Part shown: positions 18,016 through 27,165 of the stretch, in pieces | Layout: the number at the start of each line of letters is the position of its first letter | Numbering within the stretch: position 1 is the stretch's first letter | Origin: Atopobacter sp. AH10 | GTDB lineage: Bacteria > Bacillota > Bacilli > Lactobacillales > Aerococcaceae | DNA: 64,000 bases | Direction: 5' to 3' | Assembly (NCBI RefSeq): GCF_003664595.1 | Contig: NZ_QXPZ01000031.1 | Span: forward strand, 1 to 64,000 | The notes under the pieces: generated by a model | Database searches by the model: none | Told to the model about the DNA's origin: nothing | What the model saw: only the letters and a program-made list of their open reading frames with translations | Translations under genes and position numbers: made by a program

Positions 18016-18206
18016 ATCTTTAAAAAAATACAGGTAAATAGTCTTTTGACAAGGCTTCCAAAACAAAATCATGACAAATGTCAGGCAAAAGGGCTTCTTT
18101 GGGCAAGTTTTAATAGACAGATGATGGGCTAAAAAAGCCTATGATAGCCAGAAAAATGTAAGAGAGTATGAAAATGTATCGATTATAGAAAAGAATAGGG
18201 AGGGAT

Positions 18207-18231
18207 GTGGTAGAAAGTGGGTGTATGTGGT
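18207..18231 (+). promoter_or_regulatory. MraZ operator repeats upstream of mraZ
   Basis: GTGGT (18207), GTGGG (18217) and GTGGT (18227) are spaced exactly 10 bases apart, with a further TGGGA at 18236. MraZ of other bacteria binds such 10-base-phased GTGGG repeats in its own promoter region. The array ends 39 bases before the mraZ start, so it fits autoregulation of the division operon. A TATAGA at 18184-18189 is a possible -10; no convincing -35 was found. Confidence 0.65.
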
Positions 18232-18269
18232 AGAATGGGAAGGGAATGGTGAGGAAGGAGGGGGCATCT

Positions 18270-18701
18270 ATGCTCATCGGAGAGTATCAACATACGATCG
18301 ATAGCAAAGGACGGATTATTGTTCCAGCTAAATTTCGCGAAGAGCTAGATGGATCCTTTGTGCTGACACGTGGCTTGGATGGCTGTTTGTTTGGCTATCC
18401 CCGTTCTTCCTGGGAAAGAGTTCGTCAACAACTAAAAGAATTGCCTATTTCTAAACGTGATTCTCGAGCTTTTGTTCGCTTTTTCTACTCTTCTGCGTGT
18501 GAAGTAGAAATTGATAAACAAGGACGTATCAACATTCCTAAAGAATTGATTGATTATGCGGCTATTGAAAAGGATTGCCGAATTGTCGGTGTAAGTGACC
18601 GAATTGAAATATGGGCTAGTCACTTGTGGGAAGAATTTACTGCTGAAACAGAAGAGCAATTTGATGATATTGCTGAACATTTGATGGGAATAGATTTCTA
18701 G
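18270..18701 (+). CDS. mraZ: Transcriptional regulator MraZ
   Basis: A 143-residue DNA-binding regulator, first gene of the division and cell-wall cluster, which in other bacteria represses its own operon. It is built from two AbrB-like halves, each with the DxxxR-type signature: [13 protein letters not shown] near residue 10 and [12 protein letters not shown] in the second half. The ATG at 18270 follows GGAGGGGG; an in-frame start at 18246 would add residues absent from the family. rsmH follows after 16 bases. Operator-like repeats lie upstream at 18207-18231. Confidence 0.96.
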   Translation: MLIGEYQHTIDSKGRIIVPAKFREELDGSFVLTRGLDGCLFGYPRSSWERVRQQLKELPISKRDSRAFVRFFYSSACEVEIDKQGRINIPKELIDYAAIEKDCRIVGVSDRIEIWASHLWEEFTAETEEQFDDIAEHLMGIDF

Positions 18702-18717
18702 AAAGAGGGTTAAGAAG

Positions 18718-19674
18718 ATGTTCGAACATATAACAGTGTTAAAAAATGAAGCGATTGATCTTCTCAACGTCAATCCTCAAGGAAGCTACATCGATTGTAC
18801 ATTTGGTGGAGGAGGGCATACGAGCTATTTGCTAAATGCCTTAGATAAAGAAGGGCGGGTCATAGCCTTTGACCAAGACTTATTAGCCTTGATGAATGGA
18901 TTTGATCGTTTTTCCGAAGAAATAGATGCTGAACGTTTACGTTTGATTCATCGAAATTTTCGTGAATTAGGGCCTTGCTTGGATGAATTGAATATTTCAA
19001 CAGTAGATGGCATTGTTTTTGACTTAGGGGTCTCATCCCCTCAGTTAGATATACCAGAAAGAGGGTTTTCTTATCGCTTTGATGCTCCTCTTGACATGCG
19101 GATGGATCAACGGCAATCATTGACGGCTCGAGAAATTGTGAATGAATGGCCTTATGAAGAATTGGTTCGTATTTTCTACCGTTATGGCGAAGAGCGTTTC
19201 TCGAAACAAATTGCCAGAGAAATTGAAAAAAGGAGAGGGAAGAAACCTATAGAGTCCACTTTAGAATTGGTAGACATTATTAAGACAGCAATTCCAGCTC
19301 CCGCAAGACGGAAGGGTGGGCACCCAGCCAAGCGAATTTTTCAGGCTATTCGTATTGCGGTTAATGATGAATTATCTGCCGTCGAAGAGGCTGTGACAGA
19401 AGGGTTAAAACGCTTGAAAGTTGGCGGAAGGATGAGTGTGATTACTTTCCACTCTTTAGAAGATGGATTAGTGAAGTCTATTTTTAAAGAGGCATCAAGT
19501 ATTAAAGATGACATGCCTAAAAATTTACCTATTTTACCAACTGAACAACGTACAGCTAGTTATCGATTGGTAACCAAAAAGCCTATTTTGCCTTCACAAG
19601 AGGAGATGGCAGGAAATTCTCGCTCGGAAAGTGCCAAATTACGCGTGATTGAGCGGGTAAAATGGGATGGGTAA
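18718..19674 (+). CDS. rsmH: 16S rRNA (cytosine1402-N4)-methyltransferase
   Basis: RsmH methylates N4 of C1402 in the 30S P site. The 318 residues match the family. It starts [15 protein letters not shown], has the SAM motif [10 protein letters not shown], the [16 protein letters not shown] stretch and [16 protein letters not shown], all conserved in MraW/RsmH. The second conserved block includes [13 protein letters not shown]. Standard position after mraZ. Confidence 0.98.
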   Translation: MFEHITVLKNEAIDLLNVNPQGSYIDCTFGGGGHTSYLLNALDKEGRVIAFDQDLLALMNGFDRFSEEIDAERLRLIHRNFRELGPCLDELNISTVDGIVFDLGVSSPQLDIPERGFSYRFDAPLDMRMDQRQSLTAREIVNEWPYEELVRIFYRYGEERFSKQIAREIEKRRGKKPIESTLELVDIIKTAIPAPARRKGGHPAKRIFQAIRIAVNDELSAVEEAVTEGLKRLKVGGRMSVITFHSLEDGLVKSIFKEASSIKDDMPKNLPILPTEQRTASYRLVTKKPILPSQEEMAGNSRSESAKLRVIERVKWDG

Positions 19675-19731
19675 AAGCCAAAAAATGAACGGATAAAGAA
19701 GACTTTTAGTGCGTAGAGAGGAGGAAAGAAA

Positions 19732-20118
19732 ATGGCAGAACGCCTACTGCTTTCTAAAAAAGAAGGCTTGTTAAATCAGCAACTTCTTGGGAAAGGATTA
19801 GATCAATCACTTGTTATTAAAGGCCAGAGTAAGAGTCGACGAATAACAGTTGGTTTTTCTAAATCGGGTATGGCTGTCATTGTTTTGCTCTTAACTTTCC
19901 TTCTCACTATTACTATAGTGAGTCACCAACGTTTAGCTGGAGTCAATAGATCTTTAGGGGAGCAACAAGAAAAATTAGAGAAATTAGAGATTGAGCAAAA
20001 CAACTTAAAAGAAGAAAAAGAGTTATTAACGCGCTATGATCGGATTTCTCAAATAGCAAAAGAACATGGTATGACATTAAAAGATGAACAGGTAAGGACG
20101 ATCGCGAATGAAAAATAA
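19732..20118 (+). CDS. ftsL: Cell division protein FtsL
   Basis: A 128-residue bitopic protein of the divisome. It has a basic cytoplasmic N-terminus, one membrane segment around residues 45-65 (MAVIVLLLTFLLTITIVS), then a leucine-zipper-like extracellular coiled coil rich in E, Q, N and K. The end TRYDRISQIAKEHGM matches the family. It partners DivIB and DivIC. GAGAGGAGG is the ribosome binding site. The last 11 bases overlap the penicillin-binding protein gene. Confidence 0.92.
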   Translation: MAERLLLSKKEGLLNQQLLGKGLDQSLVIKGQSKSRRITVGFSKSGMAVIVLLLTFLLTITIVSHQRLAGVNRSLGEQQEKLEKLEIEQNNLKEEKELLTRYDRISQIAKEHGMTLKDEQVRTIANEK

Positions 20119-22258
20119 GAAACGAAGCCAACAGCAAGTGGTTATAGTCAGCTTATGTCTCATAGCGATTGTCTTTTTTTTGATGGTTAGCATTCGCATG
20201 GGGAGACTAATGATCACCGGCCGCTATCAAGGGGTAGACGTTAAGGAAAGGTCACAGCAACTTTCTACCGCTGTAAGAAATGTACATGGTAAAAGAGGGA
20301 AAATCCTTGACAATCAAGGGCAGCCAATCGCCTTCGAAGGAGAAAGTTATCATTTGACGGTTATTTTGACTCATAAATGGACGAAAGATAAGAAACACCC
20401 TAACTATGTCTTGGACAGTCAAAAAAAGGATATGGCGCTGACCTTAAACAGAGTATTAGGCGTTGATTACGATCAGACACTTCGCCGACTTTCTTCCAAT
20501 AAGGATCAATTAGAGTTTGGTAATGCTGGGAGTAATTTAAGTAAGTCGCAAAAGAAAGAATTGGAGTTGTCAGGCTTAACAGGAATGGCTTTCACGCCTA
20601 ATCCAGCTCGAATTTATCCAAATGGTGTTTATGCCTCGCATATAGTGGGTTTTACCAAGTTAAAAGAAAAAACGAATAACCTGATAGGCCAGATAGGGAT
20701 TGAAAAGCAATATAATGATAGCTTGACTGGAATAGATGGTAAAAGTATTGGACAAGTTGATGGAAGTCTACGAATGATACCCCAAAGTGAAAAATTGATC
20801 CGTGAAGCACATGTGGGAGCGGATATTCAGCTCACTTTAGACACAGGTATGCAACATTTTCTGGAAAATTTGATGGATCAAGCTCAAGAAAAATATCAAG
20901 CTAAATCCATGCAGGCTATTTTGATTAAGGCCAAAACAGGGGCTGTTGTTGCTAGTGCCCAAAGGCCGAGTTTTGATCCTAATACTTTAATAGGAATCGA
21001 TAAATCTTGGAACAATGCGCTCATTCAAGAGACATTTGAGCCGGGATCGACGATGAAGGTCTTAACCTTAGCTGCTGCTATTAATGAAGGGGTATTTGAT
21101 CCAAATGAACGTTTTCAGTCTGGTCAGATTAAGTTTCAAAAAGAAACAATAGCGGACTGGCAACCAGAAGGCTGGGGTGAAATAACCTATTTAGAGGGCC
21201 TGGCTCGTTCATCTAATGTTGCCTTTGTTAACTTGGTGCAAAAGATGGGGGTAAAGAAATGGAAAAAATACATGGATGCTTTTGGCGTAGGAAGAAAGAC
21301 CGGTATTGATTTGCCCCAAGAAATTAGTGGGAATAATCCATTTGACAACCCTTTTACTCGCTTGACCACAAGTTTTGGGCAAGGGGTATCTGTGACGACA
21401 GCTCAATTAGTCCAAGCTTTTACAGCGATTGCGAATCAAGGGCGTATGATGCCTTTACATGTCTATGATCGAACGATTTCATCATCAGGAAAGTTAATGG
21501 AACGTTATCAGGCGGATCCATCAGACCCTGTCATTTCCAGAGAAAGTGCTCGCAAAACGTTGAAATATTTACGTACTGTGGTAGAATCACCAGAAGGTAC
21601 AGGGAGAATATATAAGCAAGAAGGCATCGATTTATCAGCTAAAACAGGTACTTCGGAAGAAACAGATAAAAAGACAGGTAAATATTATAGGCAAGGCAAT
21701 AATTACATTTATTCTGTCGTAGGTTTTTTCCCTAGCAAAAATCCTGAATATATTGCTTATGTCATGATCCGTCAACCCCAACAAAATGTTCTACAAGTAA
21801 CGGGTGCGAGTATGGTGAGTGAGATTTTTAATCCTCTGGTGAAAAAGGCTAGTCGTGACATTGTTGATGCCTCAGAAACAAGTAGTCATTTGATGATGCC
21901 AAAACTTGTCGGGAAAGAAATCTCAAAAGCTCGTCAAACGTTGAAAGACAATAAAATGGCTCCAGTAGAAGTCATTGGCCAAGGACAAAGGGTTGTTGCT
22001 CAGTATCCTGAAATGGGTCAAAGTCCATTTCCTTCTAGTCGTATTTTTCTTATCACAGAAGGTAATTTATTTATGCCCGATATGACAGGCTGGAGCATAA
22101 GAGATGTGGATCATTTGGCTAAACTGTTACAAATTAAGGTGGAGCATCAAGGAAATGGACAGGTGATTGACCAAAATATTCGCCCCAAAACGCCATTAAA
22201 CCGTAAAAATACTTGGGAAATTGAATACGGTATGCAAGATGACTCAATCCAAGATTAA
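20108..22258 (+). CDS. pbpX: Penicillin-binding protein 2X-type transpeptidase (FtsI family)
   Basis: A 716-residue class B penicillin-binding protein, the septal transpeptidase. After a short cytoplasmic tail and a membrane anchor (about residues 10-32) come the pedestal domain and the transpeptidase domain with all three motifs: STMK (nucleophile Ser314), SSN at 368-370 and KTG at 512-514. The C-terminus has two PASTA domains, beginning near MPKLVGKEISKAR and MPDMTGWSIRD, as in PBP2x of streptococci. It overlaps ftsL by 11 bases. Confidence 0.97.
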   Translation: MKNKKRSQQQVVIVSLCLIAIVFFLMVSIRMGRLMITGRYQGVDVKERSQQLSTAVRNVHGKRGKILDNQGQPIAFEGESYHLTVILTHKWTKDKKHPNYVLDSQKKDMALTLNRVLGVDYDQTLRRLSSNKDQLEFGNAGSNLSKSQKKELELSGLTGMAFTPNPARIYPNGVYASHIVGFTKLKEKTNNLIGQIGIEKQYNDSLTGIDGKSIGQVDGSLRMIPQSEKLIREAHVGADIQLTLDTGMQHFLENLMDQAQEKYQAKSMQAILIKAKTGAVVASAQRPSFDPNTLIGIDKSWNNALIQETFEPGSTMKVLTLAAAINEGVFDPNERFQSGQIKFQKETIADWQPEGWGEITYLEGLARSSNVAFVNLVQKMGVKKWKKYMDAFGVGRKTGIDLPQEISGNNPFDNPFTRLTTSFGQGVSVTTAQLVQAFTAIANQGRMMPLHVYDRTISSSGKLMERYQADPSDPVISRESARKTLKYLRTVVESPEGTGRIYKQEGIDLSAKTGTSEETDKKTGKYYRQGNNYIYSVVGFFPSKNPEYIAYVMIRQPQQNVLQVTGASMVSEIFNPLVKKASRDIVDASETSSHLMMPKLVGKEISKARQTLKDNKMAPVEVIGQGQRVVAQYPEMGQSPFPSSRIFLITEGNLFMPDMTGWSIRDVDHLAKLLQIKVEHQGNGQVIDQNIRPKTPLNRKNTWEIEYGMQDDSIQD

Positions 22259-22276
22259 AACTAGTAGGAGGAACTC

Positions 22277-23239
22277 ATGAAAGATCTTATCACATGGCTA
22301 TTTATTGGCGGTCTAAATCTTATTTTAGTTGCCACTATTATGCCTTTTTACATTCAATTTTTAAAACAGCATCAATTTGGACAGGAAATCCGTGAAGAAG
22401 GTCCAAGTTGGCACCAGAAAAAAAGTGGAACCCCAACAATGGGTGGCCTAATTTTTATTGTGACTAGCCTCTTTTTCCTCCTAGTCATGTGGGCAATGTC
22501 CTTTTCAATGACAAGTGAATGGTTGCCTTTACTGATCACTTTGCTTGGATTTGGAGCTATAGGCTTTGTAGATGATGCCATTAAAGTTTTCCGTCATCAT
22601 AATGAAGGCTTTACCTCTAAGCAAAAATTTTTCTGCCAAGTTGGCCTAGCTATTCTTGTCTGGGCGAGCCTCTATTTTTCGGTAAACGACTGGCAACTTC
22701 ATCTTGCTTTCTTCAAACTATCTTCTCCCCTTTTGACGCTTTTGTTTACAGTGTTTTGGTTAGTAGGTTTCTCCAATGCAGTCAATTTAACGGATGGTTT
22801 GGATGGTTTAGCGGGGACGACAACAGCCATATCTTTTCTAGCTTACTTTTACCTAGCTTATCAAGAAGGATTTTCTAGTATAGAGGCTTTCTCTGCTTTA
22901 CTCATTGGAGGGTTACTTGGCTTTCTTATCTACAATAAAAAGCCAGCTAGGATTTTTATGGGGGACACAGGTTCTTTAGCTCTTGGTGGTTTATTGGCGC
23001 TAATGAGCTTGATGCTAGGTCGTCCTTTGCTATTACTTTCTTTAGGGATTATTTATGTGATAGAAACGGCTTCAGTTATCTTGCAAGTGATCAGTTTTAA
23101 GACGACAGGGAAACGTATTTTCAAAATGAGTCCTATTCACCATCATTTCGAAATGTGTGGATGGAAGGAAACGTCAATCGTAGCTGTTTTTGCGCTTATA
23201 ACCGCCGTATTTAGTTTGTTAGCGATCCATTTATATTAA
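22277..23239 (+). CDS. mraY: Phospho-N-acetylmuramoyl-pentapeptide transferase
   Basis: MraY attaches phospho-MurNAc-pentapeptide to undecaprenyl phosphate, making lipid I at the membrane. The 320-residue protein has about ten membrane segments. Catalytic loops are conserved: EEGPSWHQKKSGTPTMGG, the aspartates in GFVDDAIK, NLTDGLDGLAG, FMGDTGSLALGG and the histidine motif SPIHHHFEMCGWKE. AGGAGGA precedes the ATG. A probable terminator hairpin lies 120 bases after the stop, and murD has its own promoter. Confidence 0.98.
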   Translation: MKDLITWLFIGGLNLILVATIMPFYIQFLKQHQFGQEIREEGPSWHQKKSGTPTMGGLIFIVTSLFFLLVMWAMSFSMTSEWLPLLITLLGFGAIGFVDDAIKVFRHHNEGFTSKQKFFCQVGLAILVWASLYFSVNDWQLHLAFFKLSSPLLTLLFTVFWLVGFSNAVNLTDGLDGLAGTTTAISFLAYFYLAYQEGFSSIEAFSALLIGGLLGFLIYNKKPARIFMGDTGSLALGGLLALMSLMLGRPLLLLSLGIIYVIETASVILQVISFKTTGKRIFKMSPIHHHFEMCGWKETSIVAVFALITAVFSLLAIHLY

Positions 23240-23358
23240 AAAGCTTCGGCTATATTAAAAGGCTTTGGTCAATAGTAGAGACTCTACTTGCTAAGAAGGG
23301 GCTAGTCATTAAATTCTCATACAAGTAGACGATCTAAGGCATAAGGGGGTTTAATTAG

Positions 23359-23405
23359 TTCATCAAGCAAATGTTATAAAGAGCAACTTGATGAAGGATT
23401 TTTAT
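23359..23405 (+). terminator. Probable terminator after mraY
   Basis: TTCATCAAG (23359-23367) pairs perfectly with CTTGATGAA (23387-23395) across a 19-base loop, followed by GGATTTTTATT. The T-run starts two bases after the stem. Confidence 0.55.
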
Positions 23406-23491
23406 TAAAAGATAAGTCGACAATGTGCCTGCTTTAAGCTATTTTCTTGTCAATTATGAAAGACTTATTTGCTAGCTTTATTAGCCTTATG

Positions 23492-23520
23492 CTTACAAGA
23501 AGTTTAGCTTGTGTTAAAAT
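23492..23520 (+). promoter_or_regulatory. Promoter of murD-murG
   Basis: CTTACA (23492-23497), 17 bases, TAAAAT (23515-23520), with a TGn extension before the -10. It predicts a start near 23527 and a leader of about 117 bases before murD. Confidence 0.6.
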
Positions 23521-23528
23521 ATGTTTTT

Positions 23529-23601
23529 GCAGAGATGAATCAAGAGTATCTCTGCTTTCAACAGAGGTTTTGGGCTTCTTAGAAACCTTTGTTGAAAGCA
23601 G
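23529..23601 (+). promoter_or_regulatory. Double-hairpin leader upstream of murD
   Basis: Hairpin 1 pairs GCAGAGAT (23529-23536) with ATCTCTGC (23548-23555). Hairpin 2 pairs the 19-base arm at 23552-23570 with 23583-23601, with one G-U pair. The two share bases 23552-23555, so in full length they cannot form together. Neither is followed by a T-run, so these are not ordinary terminators. No known riboswitch class is recognised. Confidence 0.55.
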
Positions 23602-23643
23602 TTAGATCATAGGCAATAGTTATTAAAGGAAAGAGGAAATATC

Positions 23644-25002
23644 GTGAAAGAATCAGCATTTGAAGCAAAATCGGTAGTGGTTTTGGGCGTAGGATTAACT
23701 GGTCGTGCAGTTGCCCGTTTAATGAAGAAGATGGGAAAGAAAGTTCTTGTGAATGACCAAAACCAAACGCTTCCGGATGATGTGAAAGAAGAGTTTGATC
23801 GATTAGGGATTCAGACTGTTTTAGGTGGACACCCTTTATCCCTCTTAGATGGGGATGTCGATGTTTTGATTAAGAACCCAGGTATTCCTTATAAGAATCC
23901 TTTAGTGGCAGAAGCTATCAGAAGGGGGATCCCAGTCATTACTGATGCAGAATTAGCTGGGTTACTCAGCGAGGCGCCTATTATTGGTATTACTGGGAGT
24001 AATGGGAAAACGACGACCACTAAAATGACAGATCATATTTTAAGTCAAGCTTTTGGTAAACGGGTCAAGTTAGGTGGGAATATAGGTATCCCGATCGCGG
24101 ATCGATTGCCAGAACTCAGCCCAGAAGATTTCTTTTTGTTAGAATTGTCTAGCTTTCAATTAGAAGGGACAAAGAAGCTCCGCCCATATATTGCGGCTAT
24201 TACAAATATTTATGGGGCTCACTATGATTATCATGGGTCTCGTCAAGCTTATTTAGCCGCTAAAATGAAGATTACAGCCAATCAAGGGCCTGACGATTAT
24301 CTGATTTACAATGCTCATGATAAAGAATTAAGTCAATTGGTTCATGAACACTCTAAAGCAAAATTGTTGCCATTTGATGCCTACCAATTCTTTGACAAAG
24401 GTGCTTGTGTAAAAGATGATAGGATCTATTATGATGGAAAAGAAGTGATGAAGACCACAGATCTTGTTTTGCCGGGTGTTCAAAACATTGAAAATGCCTT
24501 AGTTGCTTTATCTGTAGCCAAAATTCTAGGTGTTGACAACGAGACTATCCTTCATAGTTTGAAAAGTTTTTATGGGGTTAAACATCGCTTGCAACGAATT
24601 GATGACTATCATGGAGCACATGTCTATAATGATTCAAAGGCCACAAATATTGCTGCAACGACTATTGCTTTGAAAAGCTTTAATCAACCGATTCGATGGA
24701 TTGCAGGAGGATTGGATAGGGGCAATGGTTTTGAAGACTTGTCTCCTTATGTGAGTCATGTGGCTTCTGCTGTTGTGTATGGGCAAACAAGACAAAAATT
24801 AGCCGATTTTTGCCGAGAAATGGCTATTCCAGTTACTGTCGTGGATAATTTGGAAGAAGCGGTAAAGCTTACGGCAGCAAGTGTTCAAGAAGGAGAAATT
24901 CTTCTCTTCTCTCCAGCATGTGCTTCATGGGATCAATTTAAAACATTTGAACAACGTGGGGATTGTTTTATTCACTACATGGATCAACTGAAAGGAGAAT
25001 AA
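23644..25002 (+). CDS. murD: UDP-N-acetylmuramoyl-L-alanine--D-glutamate ligase
   Basis: MurD adds D-glutamate to UDP-MurNAc-L-Ala. The 452 residues fit. The N-terminal Rossmann-like domain has VVLGVGLTGRAVARL, the central ATP-binding motif is GITGSNGKTTTTKM, and the C-terminal region includes VYNDSKATNIAAT and AGGLDRGNGFEDL. The start is GTG with GAAAGAGGAAA upstream. It has its own promoter and leader, separated from mraY by 404 bases, which is unusual for this cluster. The stop lies 2 bases before the murG start. Confidence 0.98.
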   Translation: MKESAFEAKSVVVLGVGLTGRAVARLMKKMGKKVLVNDQNQTLPDDVKEEFDRLGIQTVLGGHPLSLLDGDVDVLIKNPGIPYKNPLVAEAIRRGIPVITDAELAGLLSEAPIIGITGSNGKTTTTKMTDHILSQAFGKRVKLGGNIGIPIADRLPELSPEDFFLLELSSFQLEGTKKLRPYIAAITNIYGAHYDYHGSRQAYLAAKMKITANQGPDDYLIYNAHDKELSQLVHEHSKAKLLPFDAYQFFDKGACVKDDRIYYDGKEVMKTTDLVLPGVQNIENALVALSVAKILGVDNETILHSLKSFYGVKHRLQRIDDYHGAHVYNDSKATNIAATTIALKSFNQPIRWIAGGLDRGNGFEDLSPYVSHVASAVVYGQTRQKLADFCREMAIPVTVVDNLEEAVKLTAASVQEGEILLFSPACASWDQFKTFEQRGDCFIHYMDQLKGE

Positions 25003-25004
25003 AT

Positions 25005-26096
25005 GTGTCACGACCATTACGAATTGTTTTATCAGGAGGCGGTACAGGAGGGCATATTTATCCTGCCTTAGCCCTAGCACGATATATTGAAAAGAAAAGG
25101 CCAGGGACACAATTCCTTTATATCGGTTCTGAACGTGGCTTAGAAAAAAACATTGTCCCTAAAACTGGCATGGCCTTTGAAATGGTCAAGATTCAAGGCC
25201 TCAAACGTTCCTTGTCCTTGGAAAATTTTAAAACCCTTTGGTATATGATAAAGAGCACTGCCAAGGCAAAAAAACTCCTAAAGGAATTTAAACCGGATGT
25301 GGTGATTGGTACGGGAGGATATGTTTGTGGACCAGTTCTTTTGGCGGCTAGTCAATTACACTATCCAAGCATTATCCATGAACAAAATAGCGTAGCAGGG
25401 ATTACCAACAAGTTCTTATCTCGCTTTGTTAGTCGTATTGCTATTTGCTTTGAAGATGTAGCCAAGGATTTTGGGTCATGTAAAGATAAGTTGGTCTATA
25501 CGGGAAATCCTAGAGGGCAAGAAGTGATTGAACAAATAAAAGACTCCCTAGATCATCAAGGGGATAAAAAAGAAGTCTTGATATTTGGGGGGAGCCAAGG
25601 CGCTGAAGCCATCAATACTGCTTTCTTGGAAGCTTATAAGGAACTGGCTAAAAGAAACTATCGAGTCACTTTAGTAACTGGTAAAAAACTTTACGATCAA
25701 GTGAAGGTAAATTTGACGGAAGATCTGAGAGACAATATAGAATTACTCCCTTATATAGACGATATGCCGGAAAAGCTTGCGAGATGTAATTTGATCGTCT
25801 GCCGGGCAGGAGCGACAACTTTGACAGAAATTACGGCACTAGGTTTACCAAGTATTCTTATCCCTAGTCCTTATGTAACAGGGAATCATCAAGAGCACAA
25901 TGCACTAAGTTTAGCGGAAAAAGGAGCTGCTGTTTTGATACGTGAGAGTGATTTGACTGGAGAGTTACTCTTAAAGGAAATGGACAGTATATTAAATGAT
26001 CCTGTGTGTGAAAAAATGATGGCTCAGGCTGCCTATGACATGGGTGTAAGAAATGCTTCTGAACGAATTTTGGAGCTGATTGAAGGATTACTTTAA
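25005..26096 (+). CDS. murG: UDP-GlcNAc--lipid I N-acetylglucosaminyltransferase
   Basis: MurG converts lipid I to lipid II on the inner face of the membrane. The protein (363 residues) has RIVLSGGGTGGHIYPALALA, the first glycine-rich loop, the IHEQNSVAGITNK motif, VLIFGGSQGAEAIN and the donor site CRAGATTLTEITALGLPSILIP. The start is the GTG at 25005, 7 bases after AAAGGAG; an ATG two bases earlier is in another frame. Translationally close to murD. Confidence 0.97.
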   Translation: MSRPLRIVLSGGGTGGHIYPALALARYIEKKRPGTQFLYIGSERGLEKNIVPKTGMAFEMVKIQGLKRSLSLENFKTLWYMIKSTAKAKKLLKEFKPDVVIGTGGYVCGPVLLAASQLHYPSIIHEQNSVAGITNKFLSRFVSRIAICFEDVAKDFGSCKDKLVYTGNPRGQEVIEQIKDSLDHQGDKKEVLIFGGSQGAEAINTAFLEAYKELAKRNYRVTLVTGKKLYDQVKVNLTEDLRDNIELLPYIDDMPEKLARCNLIVCRAGATTLTEITALGLPSILIPSPYVTGNHQEHNALSLAEKGAAVLIRESDLTGELLLKEMDSILNDPVCEKMMAQAAYDMGVRNASERILELIEGLL

Positions 26097-26234
26097 GATC
26101 ACTAGCTTATAGAGAGTTGACGATAAAGTTCGAATGTAAGGGATATAAGATAGTTGTTTGTTACAAGAGCTAGCTGAGTAATTGAAAGGCCATGGGATGA
26201 GCAAGGCTAGACATAACTTTGGACTTAGTAGAAT

Positions 26235-26268
26235 AGGTCCCTATAGACGACTAAAGCTATAGGGGCCT
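26235..26268 (+). terminator. Hairpin after murG, weak terminator
   Basis: AGGTCCCTATAG (26235-26246) pairs with CTATAGGGGCCT (26257-26268) with one G-U pair. The tail is not T-rich until 26278, so termination would be partial. Confidence 0.4.
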
Positions 26269-26322
26269 GTTATAGCTATTTTGCCCCTTGACTGATATAG
26301 TGGGAAAGAGAAGGGAGTTTCC

Positions 26323-27057
26323 ATGAAAGGACGAATTGATTTTTTCTTATATCGCCTCTTGTTTTTCCTGATGGGGCTCACTGGCTTATATCTCTTATCG
26401 CCTTTGGGTCAAATTCAGAGTGTTAAGGTTTCAGGAAATCATTTGATTTCAAGTCAAGCTATAGTGGAGCATATGGACATCAGAAAGGGAACAAGCCTAA
26501 TCGATGCTTTTCTGCAAAGAAAGCACTTGGAAAATATGGCGCTCCAGACTTCTCCTCAACTTTTAGATGCGCAAGTTAAAATTTTTGTTGATGGGAAAGT
26601 TTATCTAAAAGTGGATGAAGCTAAGCCACTTGCGAGATGGAAGAGGGGCAAGAGATCTTTTTATGTGATGAAAAATGGTGAATTTCTACCTGGTCCATCT
26701 CGGAATAATAACAAGTTATTGCCACTGATTAGAAGTGATTATCTACCGGATCAGGTCAAGGATATGTTGAAGGATTTGGATCGTTTGGATGATGAGATCC
26801 GACAAGAAATTGCTGTGATCCGTTTTTCTAAAAAAAATGGTGATAAGGTTGACTTGTTAATGAACGATGGCCAACAAGTACTGGGTAAACGACAAGATAT
26901 TTTTAAGAAAATGGCCTACTATAAAGAGATGAAAGCCATCATCGGCTCAAAAAAAGGCTGGCTCAATTTAGAAGAAGGGGCCTATTTTAAAGCTCGTGGA
27001 TCTAATAATTGGGAAGTTGTGGAGAATGATTGGGCAAAAAATGGTGAGGATAGGTAA
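26323..27057 (+). CDS. divIB: Cell division protein DivIB/FtsQ
   Basis: A 244-residue bitopic divisome protein. The membrane segment is at about residues 8-28 (LYRLLFFLMGLTGLYLLSP), followed by the POTRA domain beginning IQSVKVSGNHLISSQAIVEHMDIRKGTSL and the beta domain. It stabilises FtsL and DivIC at the septum. It lacks the long charged cytoplasmic tail found in some Gram-positive DivIB proteins. AAGGGAG precedes the ATG. Confidence 0.92.
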   Translation: MKGRIDFFLYRLLFFLMGLTGLYLLSPLGQIQSVKVSGNHLISSQAIVEHMDIRKGTSLIDAFLQRKHLENMALQTSPQLLDAQVKIFVDGKVYLKVDEAKPLARWKRGKRSFYVMKNGEFLPGPSRNNNKLLPLIRSDYLPDQVKDMLKDLDRLDDEIRQEIAVIRFSKKNGDKVDLLMNDGQQVLGKRQDIFKKMAYYKEMKAIIGSKKGWLNLEEGAYFKARGSNNWEVVENDWAKNGEDR

Positions 27058-27165
27058 ATCTTAAGGCAAATGCTATAATTTCCCTCTGATTTTATGATAA
27101 AATGGACGTGTATGGATTGAAAAAATATAAAGGAAAAATTGGAACATTAGGAGGGTTCGATTGAA

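Noticed and set aside
18046-18051. TTGACA as the mraZ -35 box
   Set aside because: No acceptable -10 hexamer lies 16-18 bases downstream.
17834-18072. Overlapping short frames on both strands between the CpoA-like gene and mraZ
   Set aside because: They begin in the terminator or lack ribosome binding sites, and the translations are biased by C and G runs.
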